From: Sphingomonas sp.
GTDB lineage: Bacteria > Pseudomonadota > Alphaproteobacteria > Sphingomonadales > Sphingomonadaceae
Reading direction: 5' to 3'
Length of the DNA: 64,000 nucleotides
Assembly: GCA_025936675.1 (NCBI GenBank)
Contig: JAICSX010000003.1
Location: 36,974-100,973 of the forward strand
Every line of letters begins with the position of its first letter. The stretch's first letter is position 1. A model generated the notes under the pieces. It had not been told where the DNA came from. It did no database searches and saw nothing but the letters and a program-made list of their open reading frames with translations. Position numbers and translations under genes: made by a program. This document shows, piece after piece, positions 51,915 through 60,981 of this stretch.

Positions 51915-53074
51915 GCGGCGAACCGCTTGCGCTTTACGTCCACTGGCCGTTCTGCGTCAGCAAATGCCCCTATTGCGACTTCAACAGCCATGTCCGCACG
52001 AGCATCGACCAGCAGAACTGGCGCGAAGGCCTGCTCGCGGATCTCGCCCATGAAGCCGCGCTCCTTCCGGACCGAACGCTGAGCTCGATCTTCTTCGGCG
52101 GCGGGACGCCGTCGCTGATGGACCCGCGAACTGTCGCGGCCGTGATCGACGCGGCGACGACGCACTGGACTCCGGCCGGCGATATCGAGATCACGCTCGA
52201 GGCCAATCCGAATTCCGTCGAGACATCCCGGTTCGCGGATTTGGCCACGGCGGGCGTGAACCGGGTCTCCCTCGGCCTTCAAAGCTTCGACGATAAAGCA
52301 CTAAAGTTCCTGGGCCGCGCCCACTCAGCTCGCGAAGGTTTCGCTGCGCTCGAGACCGCACAGAAGAAGTTCCGCCGCGTCAGCTTCGACCTCATCTATG
52401 CGTTGCCCGGCGACACGGAAGATAGCTGGTCCACGATGCTCGCGCAGGCGCTTTCGCTCGGCACCAAGCATCTCTCGCTCTATGAGCTCACGATCGAACC
52501 GGGCACGCGCTTCGCGAGCATGGTCGCTCGCCACGAGTTCGAACCGCTCGACCCCGATGCTGCGGCGGCACTCTATGAGCTGACCGACGCGATGACGTCG
52601 GAAGCTGGAATGCCGGCGTACGAGATCAGCAATCATGCGCGGAAGGGCGAAGAGAGCCGCCACAACCTCACTTACTGGCGCTACGGTGATTATGCTGGGA
52701 TCGGCCCGGGCGCGCATGGGCGGCGCCTTGGCATGCGCACCGTCCGGCATCGAAAGCCCGAGAATTTCCTCTCGGCGGTGGTTCGAAACGGCCATGGCAT
52801 CGCCGACGAGGCGGCTCTTTCGCCGTTCGAGGCAGCGGATGAAGCACTGGTGATGGGGCTTCGCCTCAGCGAGGGGATCGAGCTCGACGCAATTGCGGAG
52901 CGCTTCGGCTTGAAATCAATCGTCGATTGGGCCGGCGTCGAACGGCTGGTGCGCTCAGGCCACCTCAAGGGCTCGGACAAGCGGATCGCCTTGACGCCAG
53001 CGGGGCGCCTCGTTCTCGATCACATTCTCGGCGAGATCGCGGCGCCGGTGCCTAATGTTTTTGCGGCGGCGTAG
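51911..53074 (+). CDS. hemW: Radical SAM heme chaperone HemW
   Basis: 387 aa. The 4Fe-4S motif is [11 protein letters not shown]; with the extra family cysteine-bearing YVHWPFC start it matches HemW (formerly oxygen-independent coproporphyrinogen oxidase-like). [10 protein letters not shown] is the SAM GGxxxE-like region. The C-terminal HemN domain includes [14 protein letters not shown]. It is thought to insert heme into respiratory proteins. Its end overlaps the next convergent gene by 23 bases. Confidence 0.93.
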   Translation: MSGEPLALYVHWPFCVSKCPYCDFNSHVRTSIDQQNWREGLLADLAHEAALLPDRTLSSIFFGGGTPSLMDPRTVAAVIDAATTHWTPAGDIEITLEANPNSVETSRFADLATAGVNRVSLGLQSFDDKALKFLGRAHSAREGFAALETAQKKFRRVSFDLIYALPGDTEDSWSTMLAQALSLGTKHLSLYELTIEPGTRFASMVARHEFEPLDPDAAAALYELTDAMTSEAGMPAYEISNHARKGEESRHNLTYWRYGDYAGIGPGAHGRRLGMRTVRHRKPENFLSAVVRNGHGIADEAALSPFEAADEALVMGLRLSEGIELDAIAERFGLKSIVDWAGVERLVRSGHLKGSDKRIALTPAGRLVLDHILGEIAAPVPNVFAAA

Positions 53075-53486
53075 GCTGCGTGGCGGGGGGAGCAGCGGTC
53101 GTTGCGGCCGGAGTCGTCGGCATCGCAGCTGGAGTGGCAGCGGGCTTAGCGGCCGCAGCTGCTTTTGCGTCACGCTGAGCGAGGAATTTGTAATTGTCGG
53201 CCGGCGTCGAGACATAATCGTCGATCGTCATCTCGGCGTCGTTGTCCGCAGCCTTTCGAGTCATGCCGTTCTTCATTCTGAAGCCGATCAGGGCTTCCTT
53301 GAGCGAGCCCAGCTGGACCGTACAGGCATCACGCAAGTACTTTTCGATCCCGTCCGCCGCGACCTTGTCGGTAGTGGCCTTCGCGGCAGCGTCGTGAAGA
53401 CAGCCGCGAAATGCGGTCGTCGGTGCAGTGATCGACGCCTGCAGAGCACTCAAGACGATTGCCGAAGCACCCAATAATGCAATCAT
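53052..53486 (-). CDS. Exported protein of unknown function with Ala/Pro-rich tail
   Basis: 144 aa. Signal peptide (MIALLGASAIVLSALQASIT), a helical middle with two Cys (FRGCLHDAAAKATTDK, LRDACTVQLG) that may form a disulfide, then an Ala/Pro/Thr-rich low-complexity tail from about residue 105. GGAGAGG precedes the ATG. Alone, between the hemW and rsmI operons. No family recognised with confidence. Confidence 0.75.
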   Translation of the reverse strand: MIALLGASAIVLSALQASITAPTTAFRGCLHDAAAKATTDKVAADGIEKYLRDACTVQLGSLKEALIGFRMKNGMTRKAADNDAEMTIDDYVSTPADNYKFLAQRDAKAAAAAKPAATPAAMPTTPAATTAAPPATQPTPPQKH

Positions 53487-53564
53487 TGTCCTCTCCCCAG
53501 GCCAATGGAATGTGCACACGATGACTCTTTTCTGCTTGAATTGGAAGAGGTTAATCCACGGCTG

Positions 53565-54401
53565 ATGGAAAAGGCGCTTAGTCCCGGACTGCACATTGTC
53601 GCCACGCCGATTGGCAATCTTGGCGACCTCAGCCCACGCGCGGGCGCGACGCTCGCCAACGCCGACCTCATTCTCGCGGAAGACACGCGCGTTACGGCGA
53701 AATTGCTGCAGCACATCGGGGCAAAGGTGCCGATGCGGCGCTACGACGATCACAGCAGTGACGAGGAGCGCGAGCGGATCCTGACGCGGCTTCAAAATGA
53801 GGCAGTCGCATTGGTGAGCGATGCCGGAACGCCGCTGATCTCGGACCCCGGCTACAAGCTCGTCCGAGCAGCGCGCGCGGCGGGAGCAGCAGTGCACACG
53901 CTTCCCGGTCCGTCGGCCGCCATCGCCGCTCTGACTCTCGCGGGGCTGCCGACAGACCGCTTCCTGTTTGCGGGCTTCCTTCCAGCCAAGGCGAAGGCGC
54001 GGACCGACACGATCGCCGAACTGAAGGCCATCCGCGCCACCCTGCTGTTTTATGAAAACGGAGCACGGCTTGCTGACGGCCTGTCGGCCCTCGCGAGTGA
54101 GCTGGGTGCGCGGGAAGCAGCGGTGGTTCGCGAGATTAGCAAGCTCCACGAGGAATGCGTCAGCGGCTCACTGCCGGAACTAGCCGAGCGCTTTTCGACA
54201 ATTCCTGCCCCGAAAGGCGAAATCGTCATCGTCGTTGGCCCTCCTGGCGAGGCTCTTGAAGCAAGCGACGAGGAGGTCGGTGCAGCGCTCCATGAGGCGC
54301 TGAAAAGCCTGTCACCTTCGCGCGCCGCTGCGGAGGTAGCACAAGCGCTGAATATCCCGAGGAAGCGGGCTTACGCGCGCGCTCTCGAACTCGCCAAATG
54401 A
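53565..54401 (+). CDS. rsmI: 16S rRNA (cytidine-1402-2'-O)-methyltransferase RsmI
   Basis: 278 aa from ATG 53565. Motifs: LHIVATPIGNLGDLSPRA, LILAEDTRVTAKLLQHI, ALVSDAGTPLISDPGYKLVR and LPGPSAAIAALTLAGLP, all typical of the SAM tetrapyrrole-methylase fold of RsmI. The frame is open to 53505, but the conserved N-terminus starts near 53580. First of rsmI-yraN-gshB, a common gene order. Confidence 0.95.
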   Translation: MEKALSPGLHIVATPIGNLGDLSPRAGATLANADLILAEDTRVTAKLLQHIGAKVPMRRYDDHSSDEERERILTRLQNEAVALVSDAGTPLISDPGYKLVRAARAAGAAVHTLPGPSAAIAALTLAGLPTDRFLFAGFLPAKAKARTDTIAELKAIRATLLFYENGARLADGLSALASELGAREAAVVREISKLHEECVSGSLPELAERFSTIPAPKGEIVIVVGPPGEALEASDEEVGAALHEALKSLSPSRAAAEVAQALNIPRKRAYARALELAK

Positions 54402-54748
54402 ACCGCCACGCAGCGGAAAAGCGCGGTCGCGGCGCCGAGACACTTGCCTGCTGGTACCTGCGGCTGAAGGGCTGGCGGATCCTCGCGCGTCGAGCGCGAG
54501 TACCGGGCGGCGAAGTCGACATCGTTGCAAGGCGCCGCCGCGTGCTCGCGTTCGTAGAGGTCAAGGCGCGGTCGAGCGAGCAAGCGGCCGCCTTTGCGCT
54601 GGACGAATGGCGTCTCCGCCGCGTCGCGGTCGCTGCCGAGCGTCTCGCTCCGCGTTACATGCAGGCAGGCGACGATATTCGCATCGATGCGCTGTTCATC
54701 GTTCCGCGCCGATGGCCGAAGCATCTCGTCAATGTTTGGCAAGGGTGA
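54398..54748 (+). CDS. yraN: YraN family nuclease-fold protein (UPF0102)
   Basis: 116 aa. AEKRGRGAETLACWYLRLKG, then GGEVDIVARRRRVLAFVEVK with the restriction-endonuclease-like E-x-D-xn-E-x-K pattern. Function unsettled. Overlaps rsmI by 4 bases. Confidence 0.9.
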   Translation: MNRHAAEKRGRGAETLACWYLRLKGWRILARRARVPGGEVDIVARRRRVLAFVEVKARSSEQAAAFALDEWRLRRVAVAAERLAPRYMQAGDDIRIDALFIVPRRWPKHLVNVWQG

Positions 54749-54782
54749 CAGCCGTTCCACGCCTCTCTAGACGCAGCGGACA

Positions 54783-55733
54783 ATGAGCCTTCGCGTCGCC
54801 GTTCAGATGGATCCGCTCGAGAAAATCAACGTCTCGGGCGACTCCACGTTTGCGATCATGCTCAAAGCGCAGGAGCTCGGCCATAAGCTCTTTTGGTACG
54901 CGCCGGAGGACCTAAGCTTTGCCGAGAACCGGCTGTGGACGATGGGCTACCCGGTCACCGTCCAGCGCGTCCAAGGCAAGCATTACAGCTTCGGCGAGCC
55001 GCGGATCCTCGATCTCGGCAAGGACGTCGACGTCGTCCTGATGCGGCAGGACCCGCCGTTCGATCTCGGCTACATCACCGCGACGCATTTGCTCGAGCGG
55101 ATCCAGGGCGAGACGCTGGTGGTGAATGACCCGGCGAGCGTACGCAATGCACCGGAAAAGCTGTGGGTCCTCGACTTTCCACAGTTCATGCCGCCTACCG
55201 CGATCACGCGGTCGCGCGGCCTCGTCCGCAAGTTCCTCGGCGAAAATGGCGAGATCGTCATCAAGCCGCTCCACGGCTTCGCGGGCGGATCGGTGTTCCG
55301 AATCGGGTCCGACGGGCGCAACCTCGCCTCGCTAATCGAGCTCTTCAACAAGACCTACCGCGAGCCTCACGTCATCCAGAAATTCATTCCGGAGATCGCC
55401 GAGGGCGACAAGCGCATCGTGCTGGTCGACGGCAAGGTGGCGGGCGCCATCAACCGCGTGCCGGGCGAAGGCGAAATCCGCTCCAATCTCGCAGTCGGCG
55501 GAACGGCGGCCAAAACGGAGCTTACGGCACGTGAAGAGGAAATCTGCGCTGTCCTCGGCCCCGAGTGCAGTAAGCGCGGGCTGGTTTTCGTCGGGATCGA
55601 CGTGATCGGCGGCAAGTGGCTGACCGAGATCAACGTCACTTCGCCCACCGGGATCGTCGCGATCGACGAGTTCAACGGGACCGATACGCCGGCACTCATC
55701 TGGGACGCGATTGAACGGCGGGCGCACAAATAG
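54783..55733 (+). CDS. gshB: Glutathione synthetase
   Basis: 316 aa, ATP-grasp enzyme joining gamma-glutamylcysteine and glycine. AVQMDPLEKINVSGDSTFAI is the N-terminus; MRQDPPFDLGYITATHLLER binds substrate; KPLHGFAGGSVFRIG, VLVDGKVAGAINRVPGEGEI and EINVTSPTGIVAID complete the ATP and product sites. It lies 34 bases after yraN. Confidence 0.97.
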   Translation: MSLRVAVQMDPLEKINVSGDSTFAIMLKAQELGHKLFWYAPEDLSFAENRLWTMGYPVTVQRVQGKHYSFGEPRILDLGKDVDVVLMRQDPPFDLGYITATHLLERIQGETLVVNDPASVRNAPEKLWVLDFPQFMPPTAITRSRGLVRKFLGENGEIVIKPLHGFAGGSVFRIGSDGRNLASLIELFNKTYREPHVIQKFIPEIAEGDKRIVLVDGKVAGAINRVPGEGEIRSNLAVGGTAAKTELTAREEEICAVLGPECSKRGLVFVGIDVIGGKWLTEINVTSPTGIVAIDEFNGTDTPALIWDAIERRAHK

Positions 55734-55890
55734 GGCCAAAGCGGCGGAAAGTGCTCTCTGAAGCGCGGCTAAGCGTTTAATCCAAAACGGTTATTTAGCA
55801 TTCGGTTTACCGCTGCCGCTTACCCGGATCGTCGTCGCGGCACACTGGCTTCCCCACTAGCCGGCGAGCCGCGACAAATGGTTCGACGTC

Positions 55891-55911
55891 GCCTGAGCCT
55901 TTAGCTCAGGC
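55891..55911 (-). terminator. Hairpin at the xerC stop codon
   Basis: GCCTGAGC and GCTCAGGC form a perfect 8-base stem with a 5-base loop, covering the xerC stop. It has no U-tract, so if it ends transcription it does so weakly or with Rho. The rest of the 172-base gap to gshB shows no gene. Confidence 0.4.
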
Positions 55912-56835
55912 GCGGGGGTGGGCGTGGCGATAAACGTCGAGAAGACGTGCCGCGTCCACCGCCGTGTAGATCTGGGTCGACGACAGGCTCGCATGGCCGA
56001 GCAGTTCCTGCAGCGATCGAAGATCGGCCCCACGCGCGAGAAGATGTGTCGCGAAGCTGTGCCGAAGCGCATGCGGAGTGAGAGTATCAGGCAGCCCGAG
56101 CCGCTTGCGCGCAGCGGCGACGGAGCGGCGCACGAGGTCAGGATTGAGCGGACCTCCCCTCGCCCCGACGAACAACGGAACGTCGCCACGCAACGGATAT
56201 GGGCACTGCCGCACGTAATCGTCGATCGCCTCGCGCACGGCCGCGACGATCGGAACAACGCGAGTCTTCGACCTCTTGCCGGTCACCCGCAGCGTGGACC
56301 CGATGGGCATGATGTTGGCCTGTAGGGACATCGCCTCCGCGACGCGCAAGCCGGCGCCGTAGAGGAGCAGCAGGATGGCGAGATCCCGCGCTCCGATCCA
56401 CGGTTCGGTCGCGGCCTCGGCGGCATTTTCGGCGAGCTCCAGCGCTTCGTCGGGCGCGGCCGGCCGCGGGATCGTTCTCGGACGCTTGGGAGCGCGTGTC
56501 CTCGGAAGCTGCGCCGGTGCATTCTGCTGCTCGGCGGCATAGCGGAGGAAGGCGCGAACCCCCGACAGCTCGCGCGCCGCGGAGGAGGCGCCGAGGCCGC
56601 CCGAGCGGCGGTCGGCAAGAAAGGCGCGAAGGTCCGCGGAACCCACGTCGATCATGGCAGCCGGACCGATCAGCTCGCCTTTATAGCGGCCGAGGAAGTC
56701 GATCAGCCGGTGAGCGGTCGCGACATAGGCGCGAACCGTATGCGGGGAACGGCGGCGGTCGTGCTGGAGATAGGAGGCCCAACGCGCCGCGAGCGCGGCC
56801 GCCGGGTGAACTAGGCTTGTGGGATCGTCAGCCAC
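55906..56835 (-). CDS. xerC: Tyrosine recombinase XerC
   Basis: 309 aa. N-terminal SAM-like core-binding domain (SPHTVRAYVATAHRLIDFLG), then the catalytic domain with Arg in LLYGAGLRVAEAMSL, His-x2-Arg in LTPHALRHSFATHLLARG, His in LGHASLSSTQIY and the Tyr nucleophile there. It resolves chromosome dimers at dif. The start is a GTG at 56835 inside the end of the DUF484 gene, the pairing usual for xerC. The frame continues far upstream as shadow. Confidence 0.93.
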   Translation of the reverse strand: MADDPTSLVHPAAALAARWASYLQHDRRRSPHTVRAYVATAHRLIDFLGRYKGELIGPAAMIDVGSADLRAFLADRRSGGLGASSAARELSGVRAFLRYAAEQQNAPAQLPRTRAPKRPRTIPRPAAPDEALELAENAAEAATEPWIGARDLAILLLLYGAGLRVAEAMSLQANIMPIGSTLRVTGKRSKTRVVPIVAAVREAIDDYVRQCPYPLRGDVPLFVGARGGPLNPDLVRRSVAAARKRLGLPDTLTPHALRHSFATHLLARGADLRSLQELLGHASLSSTQIYTAVDAARLLDVYRHAHPRA

Positions 56836-57380
56836 TTGCGGATCATAGCCGCAAGGCTCCGGCCAAGGAACATCAGCAATTCGGAGCCGTGGCGTGCGTC
56901 GAGGCGAAGCTCGGCGCGCTGGCCGAGGGCGAGCAGGCCGACCGGAAGCGGCGGCTCGCAATCGATTCGAACGAGTGCTTCCGCACGGATGAGGTCGCAT
57001 GCCGGTCCGAACAAGGGGTGGCCGCGCTCCACGGCGCGCATCTGAACTCCGTCGACCTTCCCGATCGCGCGGCGAAGAATGACGGGGTCGACCATCTGCA
57101 CGCCGCTGCCATCGGCGCGGAAGCCCTTGTCGCCGATAATGAGGGAGACCGCGACTGCGTCGATTCCGAGGATCAGCGGCCATTCCTGCGTCACCACGTG
57201 GAGAAGGGATTCGATGCTACCTGCCTCGATCGCGGCAAGCACCGCCTCGTGAATTGAGGCAACCGCGCCGGAATGTCCGCGCGCAAAGGCGATCAGGTCT
57301 TCGTTGGCCTCTTCGACGGCGCCGAGCCGCTGGCGCAAATGCGCCACCGCCCGCTCTTCGAAGGGGATCACCGTCGCCAT
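56811..57380 (-). CDS. DUF484 family protein
   Basis: 189 aa with a GAF-like domain: FEERAVAHLRQRLGAVEEAN helix, then a sensor-type beta sheet (GIDAVAVSLIIGDKGFRADG; LPVGLLALGQRAELRLDARH). DUF484 is commonly located just before xerC, as here (25-base overlap). Function unknown. Confidence 0.9.
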   Translation of the reverse strand: MATVIPFEERAVAHLRQRLGAVEEANEDLIAFARGHSGAVASIHEAVLAAIEAGSIESLLHVVTQEWPLILGIDAVAVSLIIGDKGFRADGSGVQMVDPVILRRAIGKVDGVQMRAVERGHPLFGPACDLIRAEALVRIDCEPPLPVGLLALGQRAELRLDARHGSELLMFLGRSLAAMIRKWLTIPQA

Positions 57381-57468
57381 CGTGCCAGGATACGCCTCAG
57401 GCGGTTAATTTCCTACTGAGCCGCGGGGAAGCCTCGACAAGTCACTGAACAGGGGTAACTATTTCTCG

Positions 57469-58113
57469 ATGTTCTGGATCGCCCTCGCCGCCGCTGCGCA
57501 GCTCAGCGCGCCTGTGCCGCTGAATCTAAAAGAGTGGTTCACTTTCAAGGACGTCCCGATGTGGCTGGCGGCGCAAAATGACGGGATTTGGAACGTTGGC
57601 GTCCGTCTCGTCGTCGCACCGGATGGAACGCTTCGGATTTGCTACGCGGAGAAGAGCAGCGGGATCGCCGACCTGGACAAACTGACGTGCGACCTGATTG
57701 AAAAGCGCTCTCGATTCCAAGCTGCTCGTTGGATCGACGCTTCTCCTGTGACGGGCATCTACAGCACTACGGTGACCTGGTCCGTCTCGACTCCATATGA
57801 CGGACCTATGCAATTCCCCCTGCCAAGAGGGGCGAACGCCGACCTGGACATTTCTGTGCAGCAATTGCCTGCAGGTCTGAAGTCGCCAGCTCTAGCGCGC
57901 GTGATGTTTGCCGTCGACTCAAAGGGGAACATGTCTTCGTGCGCCGCAGAGTTCGGAGACAATTTCGTTCGTGCCGAAAACGATCCGTCACTCGTGTCGG
58001 TCGCGTGCGACCAAGTGCTGAAAAACTATAAGCCTATTCCGCTCAAGAATTCCGCTGGAACTCCGGTCGCCTCAGTACAAGATGCGTTGGTACGCTTTTC
58101 GACCGCGCGATGA
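57469..58113 (+). CDS. Exported protein with two TonB_C-like halves
   Basis: 214 aa. A short hydrophobic start (WIALAAAAQLSAPVP) may be a signal peptide. Both halves follow the TonB C-terminal pattern seen in sphingomonad energy-transducer-like proteins: VAPDGTLRICYAEKSSGIAD then KLTCDLIEKRSRFQAA, and later VDSKGNMSSCAAEFG then ACDQVLKNYKPIP. The Pro-rich rod and membrane anchor of true TonB are absent, so it is not an energy transducer by itself. The stop overlaps the Flp pilin terminator. Lower GC than neighbours. Confidence 0.65.
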   Translation: MFWIALAAAAQLSAPVPLNLKEWFTFKDVPMWLAAQNDGIWNVGVRLVVAPDGTLRICYAEKSSGIADLDKLTCDLIEKRSRFQAARWIDASPVTGIYSTTVTWSVSTPYDGPMQFPLPRGANADLDISVQQLPAGLKSPALARVMFAVDSKGNMSSCAAEFGDNFVRAENDPSLVSVACDQVLKNYKPIPLKNSAGTPVASVQDALVRFSTAR

Positions 58114-58114
58114 G

Positions 58115-58149
58115 CAAAACAAAAACGGCGGCACCCGAAGGCACCGCCG
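58115..58149 (-). terminator. Rho-independent terminator of the Flp pilin gene
   Basis: On the minus strand CGGCGGTGCC-TTCG-GGTGCCGCCG makes a 10-base stem (two G-U pairs) with a C(UUCG)G tetraloop, followed by TTTTTGTTTT. A textbook intrinsic terminator, 28 bases after the pilin stop. Confidence 0.93.
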
Positions 58150-58177
58150 CTTCCGATTACGAAGTCGAAGCTTCGGC

Positions 58178-58339
58178 TTAGCCGAGGTGGTTCGACACGT
58201 TGTTGAAGGTCGTGTTCAGCTTGTTGCCGATGCCCTGCATCGCGCCGATGGCAGCAACAGCGATAAGAGCCGCAATCAGGCCATACTCGATGGCCGTCGC
58301 GCCCTCGTTGTTCTTAATCAGCTTCAGAAACTTGCTCAT
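58178..58339 (-). CDS. flp: Flp family type IVb pilin
   Basis: A 53-aa prepilin: LKLIKNNEGATAIEYGLIAA has the Flp cleavage site (after Gly) and the Glu+5-Tyr motif, followed by a hydrophobic helix and NTTFNNVSNHLG. Cut by a TadV/CpaA prepilin peptidase and built into adhesive Flp pili by the Tad machine. GGAG precedes the ATG. The own strong terminator fits high expression. tadE-G-like genes are 2 kb away; no cpa/tad secretion genes are in the window. Confidence 0.95.
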   Translation of the reverse strand: MSKFLKLIKNNEGATAIEYGLIAALIAVAAIGAMQGIGNKLNTTFNNVSNHLG

Positions 58340-58491
58340 GGTCTTCGCTCCTTGGTTCCACAGGCGGAGGCATGGCCGCCGCGCCCTGCCGTCCAATGCA
58401 GGATGGGCGATACTTACCGGTTGAGCAGTTGAGGAAATGTTACGCGCGAAGGTTTCTGTGGGGTTAATGACGACAGGTTAAGTCGCTGATT

Positions 58492-59145
58492 TCACGCGAT
58501 CTTCTGTCCCGTCTCTTGCCAATCCTTAAGAAAGCTCGAAATACCGGCGTCGGTTAAGGGGTGCTTGAACAGCTGCCAGACGATCTTGGGCGGCGCGGTC
58601 ATGACGTCGGCGCCAATCTTCGCAGCCTCGAGCACGTGCAACGGATGCCGGATGCTCGCGGCCAGAATCTCGGTGCCGAAGTCGTAATTGTCGTAGATCA
58701 GCCTGATGTCACTGATCAGCTGCATCCCATCGGTGCTGATATCGTCGAGGCGCCCGATGAATGGCGAAATGAACGTAGCACCGGCTTTGGCGGCGAGCAG
58801 CGCCTGCGTGGGCGAAAAGCAGAGGGTTACGTTGACCATGGTCCCGTCGCTGCTCAGCGCCTTGCAAGCTTTGAGGCCCGCAGGCGTCAGCGGCACCTTG
58901 ACCGCGATATTGTCGGCGATCTTCCGGACCACCTCGGCCTCGCGCATCATTCCATCATAGTCGAGCGCGACGACTTCGGCCGAAACCGGCCCCTTCACCA
59001 CACCGGCGATCTCTTTCACCACCTCCAGGAAATTGCGTCCCGATTTGTGGATGAGCGACGGGTTCGTCGTGACACCATCGAGCAGCCCGGTGTCAGCGAG
59101 CTCGCGGATTTCGGCTATTTCAGCGGTGTCGGCGAAGAATTTCAT
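58492..59145 (-). CDS. tal: Transaldolase (short, TalC/FSA-like form)
   Basis: 217 aa. [34 protein letters not shown], the Schiff-base Lys in [15 protein letters not shown], and [15 protein letters not shown] are the small-transaldolase motifs. It moves a dihydroxyacetone unit in the pentose phosphate pathway; fructose-6-phosphate aldolase activity cannot be ruled out from sequence. Single gene. Confidence 0.93.
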   Translation of the reverse strand: MKFFADTAEIAEIRELADTGLLDGVTTNPSLIHKSGRNFLEVVKEIAGVVKGPVSAEVVALDYDGMMREAEVVRKIADNIAVKVPLTPAGLKACKALSSDGTMVNVTLCFSPTQALLAAKAGATFISPFIGRLDDISTDGMQLISDIRLIYDNYDFGTEILAASIRHPLHVLEAAKIGADVMTAPPKIVWQLFKHPLTDAGISSFLKDWQETGQKIA

Positions 59146-59234
59146 AGAATTGCGTGTGTCCCGGCTTTGATGGATGGAACCGGCATAGCCGCTGGGTCGC
59201 AGCGCGTCATCCGATTCGCAGGAAGGCAGGACCG

Positions 59235-60005
59235 ATGAGCGAACATGTCCGGGTTAAGCGAGGAGGCGGCGTGCTCGCAATCACGCTCGACCGTCCCGAC
59301 CGTCGCAACGCGATCACGGTCGCAATGTATGCGGCGCTGGCCGACGCCATCGCCGAAGCGTTCGAGGATGGCGAGACTCGCGTCATCACGATCCGCGGCG
59401 AAGGCCAGGACTTCGCGGCGGGCAACGATCTCGCTGATTTCCTGGAGGTGAGACCGGGTAGCGGCGAGGAGATTGCCGTATGGCGCTTCCTTCGTGCCCT
59501 TGCGGAATGCGAGGTGCCGGTCGTCGCCGCAGTCCACGGCAATTGCGTCGGCATCGGGACGACGATGCTACTCCATTGCGACTTGGTGATCGCGGACGAC
59601 AGTGCGCGCTTTTCGATGCCGTTCGTCGATCTTGCGCTCGTCCCGGAAGCGGCAAGCTCGCTGCTGTTCCCGCGTCTCGCCGGGCGCCGCAATGCTGCAC
59701 GCTACCTGCTACTGTGCGAGCCGTTCGGCCCAGACGAAGCTGCTGCGATCGGGCTCGTAAGTCACCGCGTTGCAGCAGGTCAGCTGGACATCAGGCTTCA
59801 GGAAGTCACTGCTGCACTGCTCGCGAAGCCGCCCGAAGCGCTGCGCCTGACGCAAAGGCTGCTGCGGCGTGGGGCCCGCGACGAGATTCTCGAGCGCATG
59901 AAGCTGGAGAGCAGCATGTTCGCCGAGCGGCTCGCCTCACCCGAGGTCAAGGACGCGATCACAGCCTTCTTTGAGCGAAGAAATAGCCGCTCAGCACCAG
60001 AGTGA
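59235..60005 (+). CDS. Enoyl-CoA hydratase/isomerase family protein
   Basis: 256 aa crotonase: [40 protein letters not shown] (CoA/oxyanion loop), then [20 protein letters not shown] and [16 protein letters not shown]. The usual first catalytic Glu position is filled differently (GIGTTML), while VPEAASS carries a Glu. The isomerase type fits better than the hydratase. ATG 59235 has AGGAAGGCAGGA upstream. Stands between the transaldolase and the Tad genes. Confidence 0.87.
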   Translation: MSEHVRVKRGGGVLAITLDRPDRRNAITVAMYAALADAIAEAFEDGETRVITIRGEGQDFAAGNDLADFLEVRPGSGEEIAVWRFLRALAECEVPVVAAVHGNCVGIGTTMLLHCDLVIADDSARFSMPFVDLALVPEAASSLLFPRLAGRRNAARYLLLCEPFGPDEAAAIGLVSHRVAAGQLDIRLQEVTAALLAKPPEALRLTQRLLRRGARDEILERMKLESSMFAERLASPEVKDAITAFFERRNSRSAPE

Positions 60006-60034
60006 AATCTTTGCTCGCCGCGCGCGCTGCAGTT

Positions 60035-60463
60035 TCAGGTGCTGGTCGAGATCCAAACGCGCTTGGATCGGCTGAGGCTCATCGTCGGTCCGGGAAACAG
60101 CAAAAGGCTCGTCGGCTGCGAATAGCTGACCGTCAAATCATAATATTTGGCCGTGCCGGACGTGCCGCTGACCGGATCCGCGACGGTGAAGGTGCCGGGA
60201 CCAATCCCGAAAACGCTGTCGTTGATCTTGGTCTTGATCTGCGCCGCCGTCGGCGCCGTGCACCCGCTGGCACTCGGAGTGAGGCACAAGGTGGCATAGC
60301 GTGCGCCCTCGCCCAAACCCTGCTGGATTCCCGCCACGGCGCGATAGACCTGGGCGAGCTGCACGAACGCCCAAATCATGACGATCAGGACCGGCAGAGC
60401 GAAGGCCATCTCGATCGCGGCTGCACCGCTCTCGTCGGCTGTGATTTGCGCGCGCATCCTCAA
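60035..60463 (-). CDS. TadE-like pilus assembly protein
   Basis: 142 aa pseudopilin: ADESGAAAIEMAFALPVLIV with the Glu+5-type N-terminal helix, then a small periplasmic domain. TadE-family minor pseudopilins are needed for Flp pilus assembly. Coupled by 4-base overlap to the gene before it. The gene ends 30 bases from the crotonase stop. Confidence 0.85.
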   Translation of the reverse strand: MRMRAQITADESGAAAIEMAFALPVLIVMIWAFVQLAQVYRAVAGIQQGLGEGARYATLCLTPSASGCTAPTAAQIKTKINDSVFGIGPGTFTVADPVSGTSGTAKYYDLTVSYSQPTSLLLFPGPTMSLSRSKRVWISTST

Positions 60464-60981
60464 AACGTCCTCGTCCCCGCGGTCGCGGAAAGATGGTAGG
60501 TTGAATCTCCAGTGTTGAAGCTGGCGAAGTGAATTGGGAATAGCGGAGTATATGTGTCAGTCACGGTGACCTGCACGTAGCCGGCCTTCGTCCCCGCGCA
60601 TGCAGTGACGTATCCGTCGTAGGTCGCTGAGCTGGTCGTCGACTGGCTCGTCATGGTGCTACCCACCGTGCAGTCGAGACGCCACCTTACCGTCACGTTG
60701 CTCGTCGTGATCGGGCTGCTGTTGCACGTCGTCACACCGTTGCTCGTCGTTGTTCCGTTGACCTGACAGACGGCTTCCGTCGCCAGCGTGCTTTCGACCG
60801 TGGCGTCTTCGGTTGTGTTCATGATCTTTTCGATCGCGCGCTGCGCCCCCTGCTCGAGAGCGAGCTTCTTGCTGTAAGCGTTGCTCATGTCGATGATGCC
60901 GACCGTGACCAAAGCGAACACCGGCGCGACCAAAGCCATCTCGATAACGGCGGCGCCGCGGTCGTTGCGAAAAAGAGTCAT
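60460..60981 (-). CDS. TadE/TadF-like pilus assembly protein
   Basis: 173 aa: NDRGAAVIEMALVAPVFALV is a TadE-type pseudopilin N-terminus; the rest is a Thr/Ser-rich periplasmic domain with paired cysteines (TCNSSP, DCTVGS, TACAGT). Sits between the TadG-like and TadE-like genes with 4-base overlaps on both sides. Confidence 0.83.
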   Translation of the reverse strand: MTLFRNDRGAAVIEMALVAPVFALVTVGIIDMSNAYSKKLALEQGAQRAIEKIMNTTEDATVESTLATEAVCQVNGTTTSNGVTTCNSSPITTSNVTVRWRLDCTVGSTMTSQSTTSSATYDGYVTACAGTKAGYVQVTVTDTYTPLFPIHFASFNTGDSTYHLSATAGTRTF

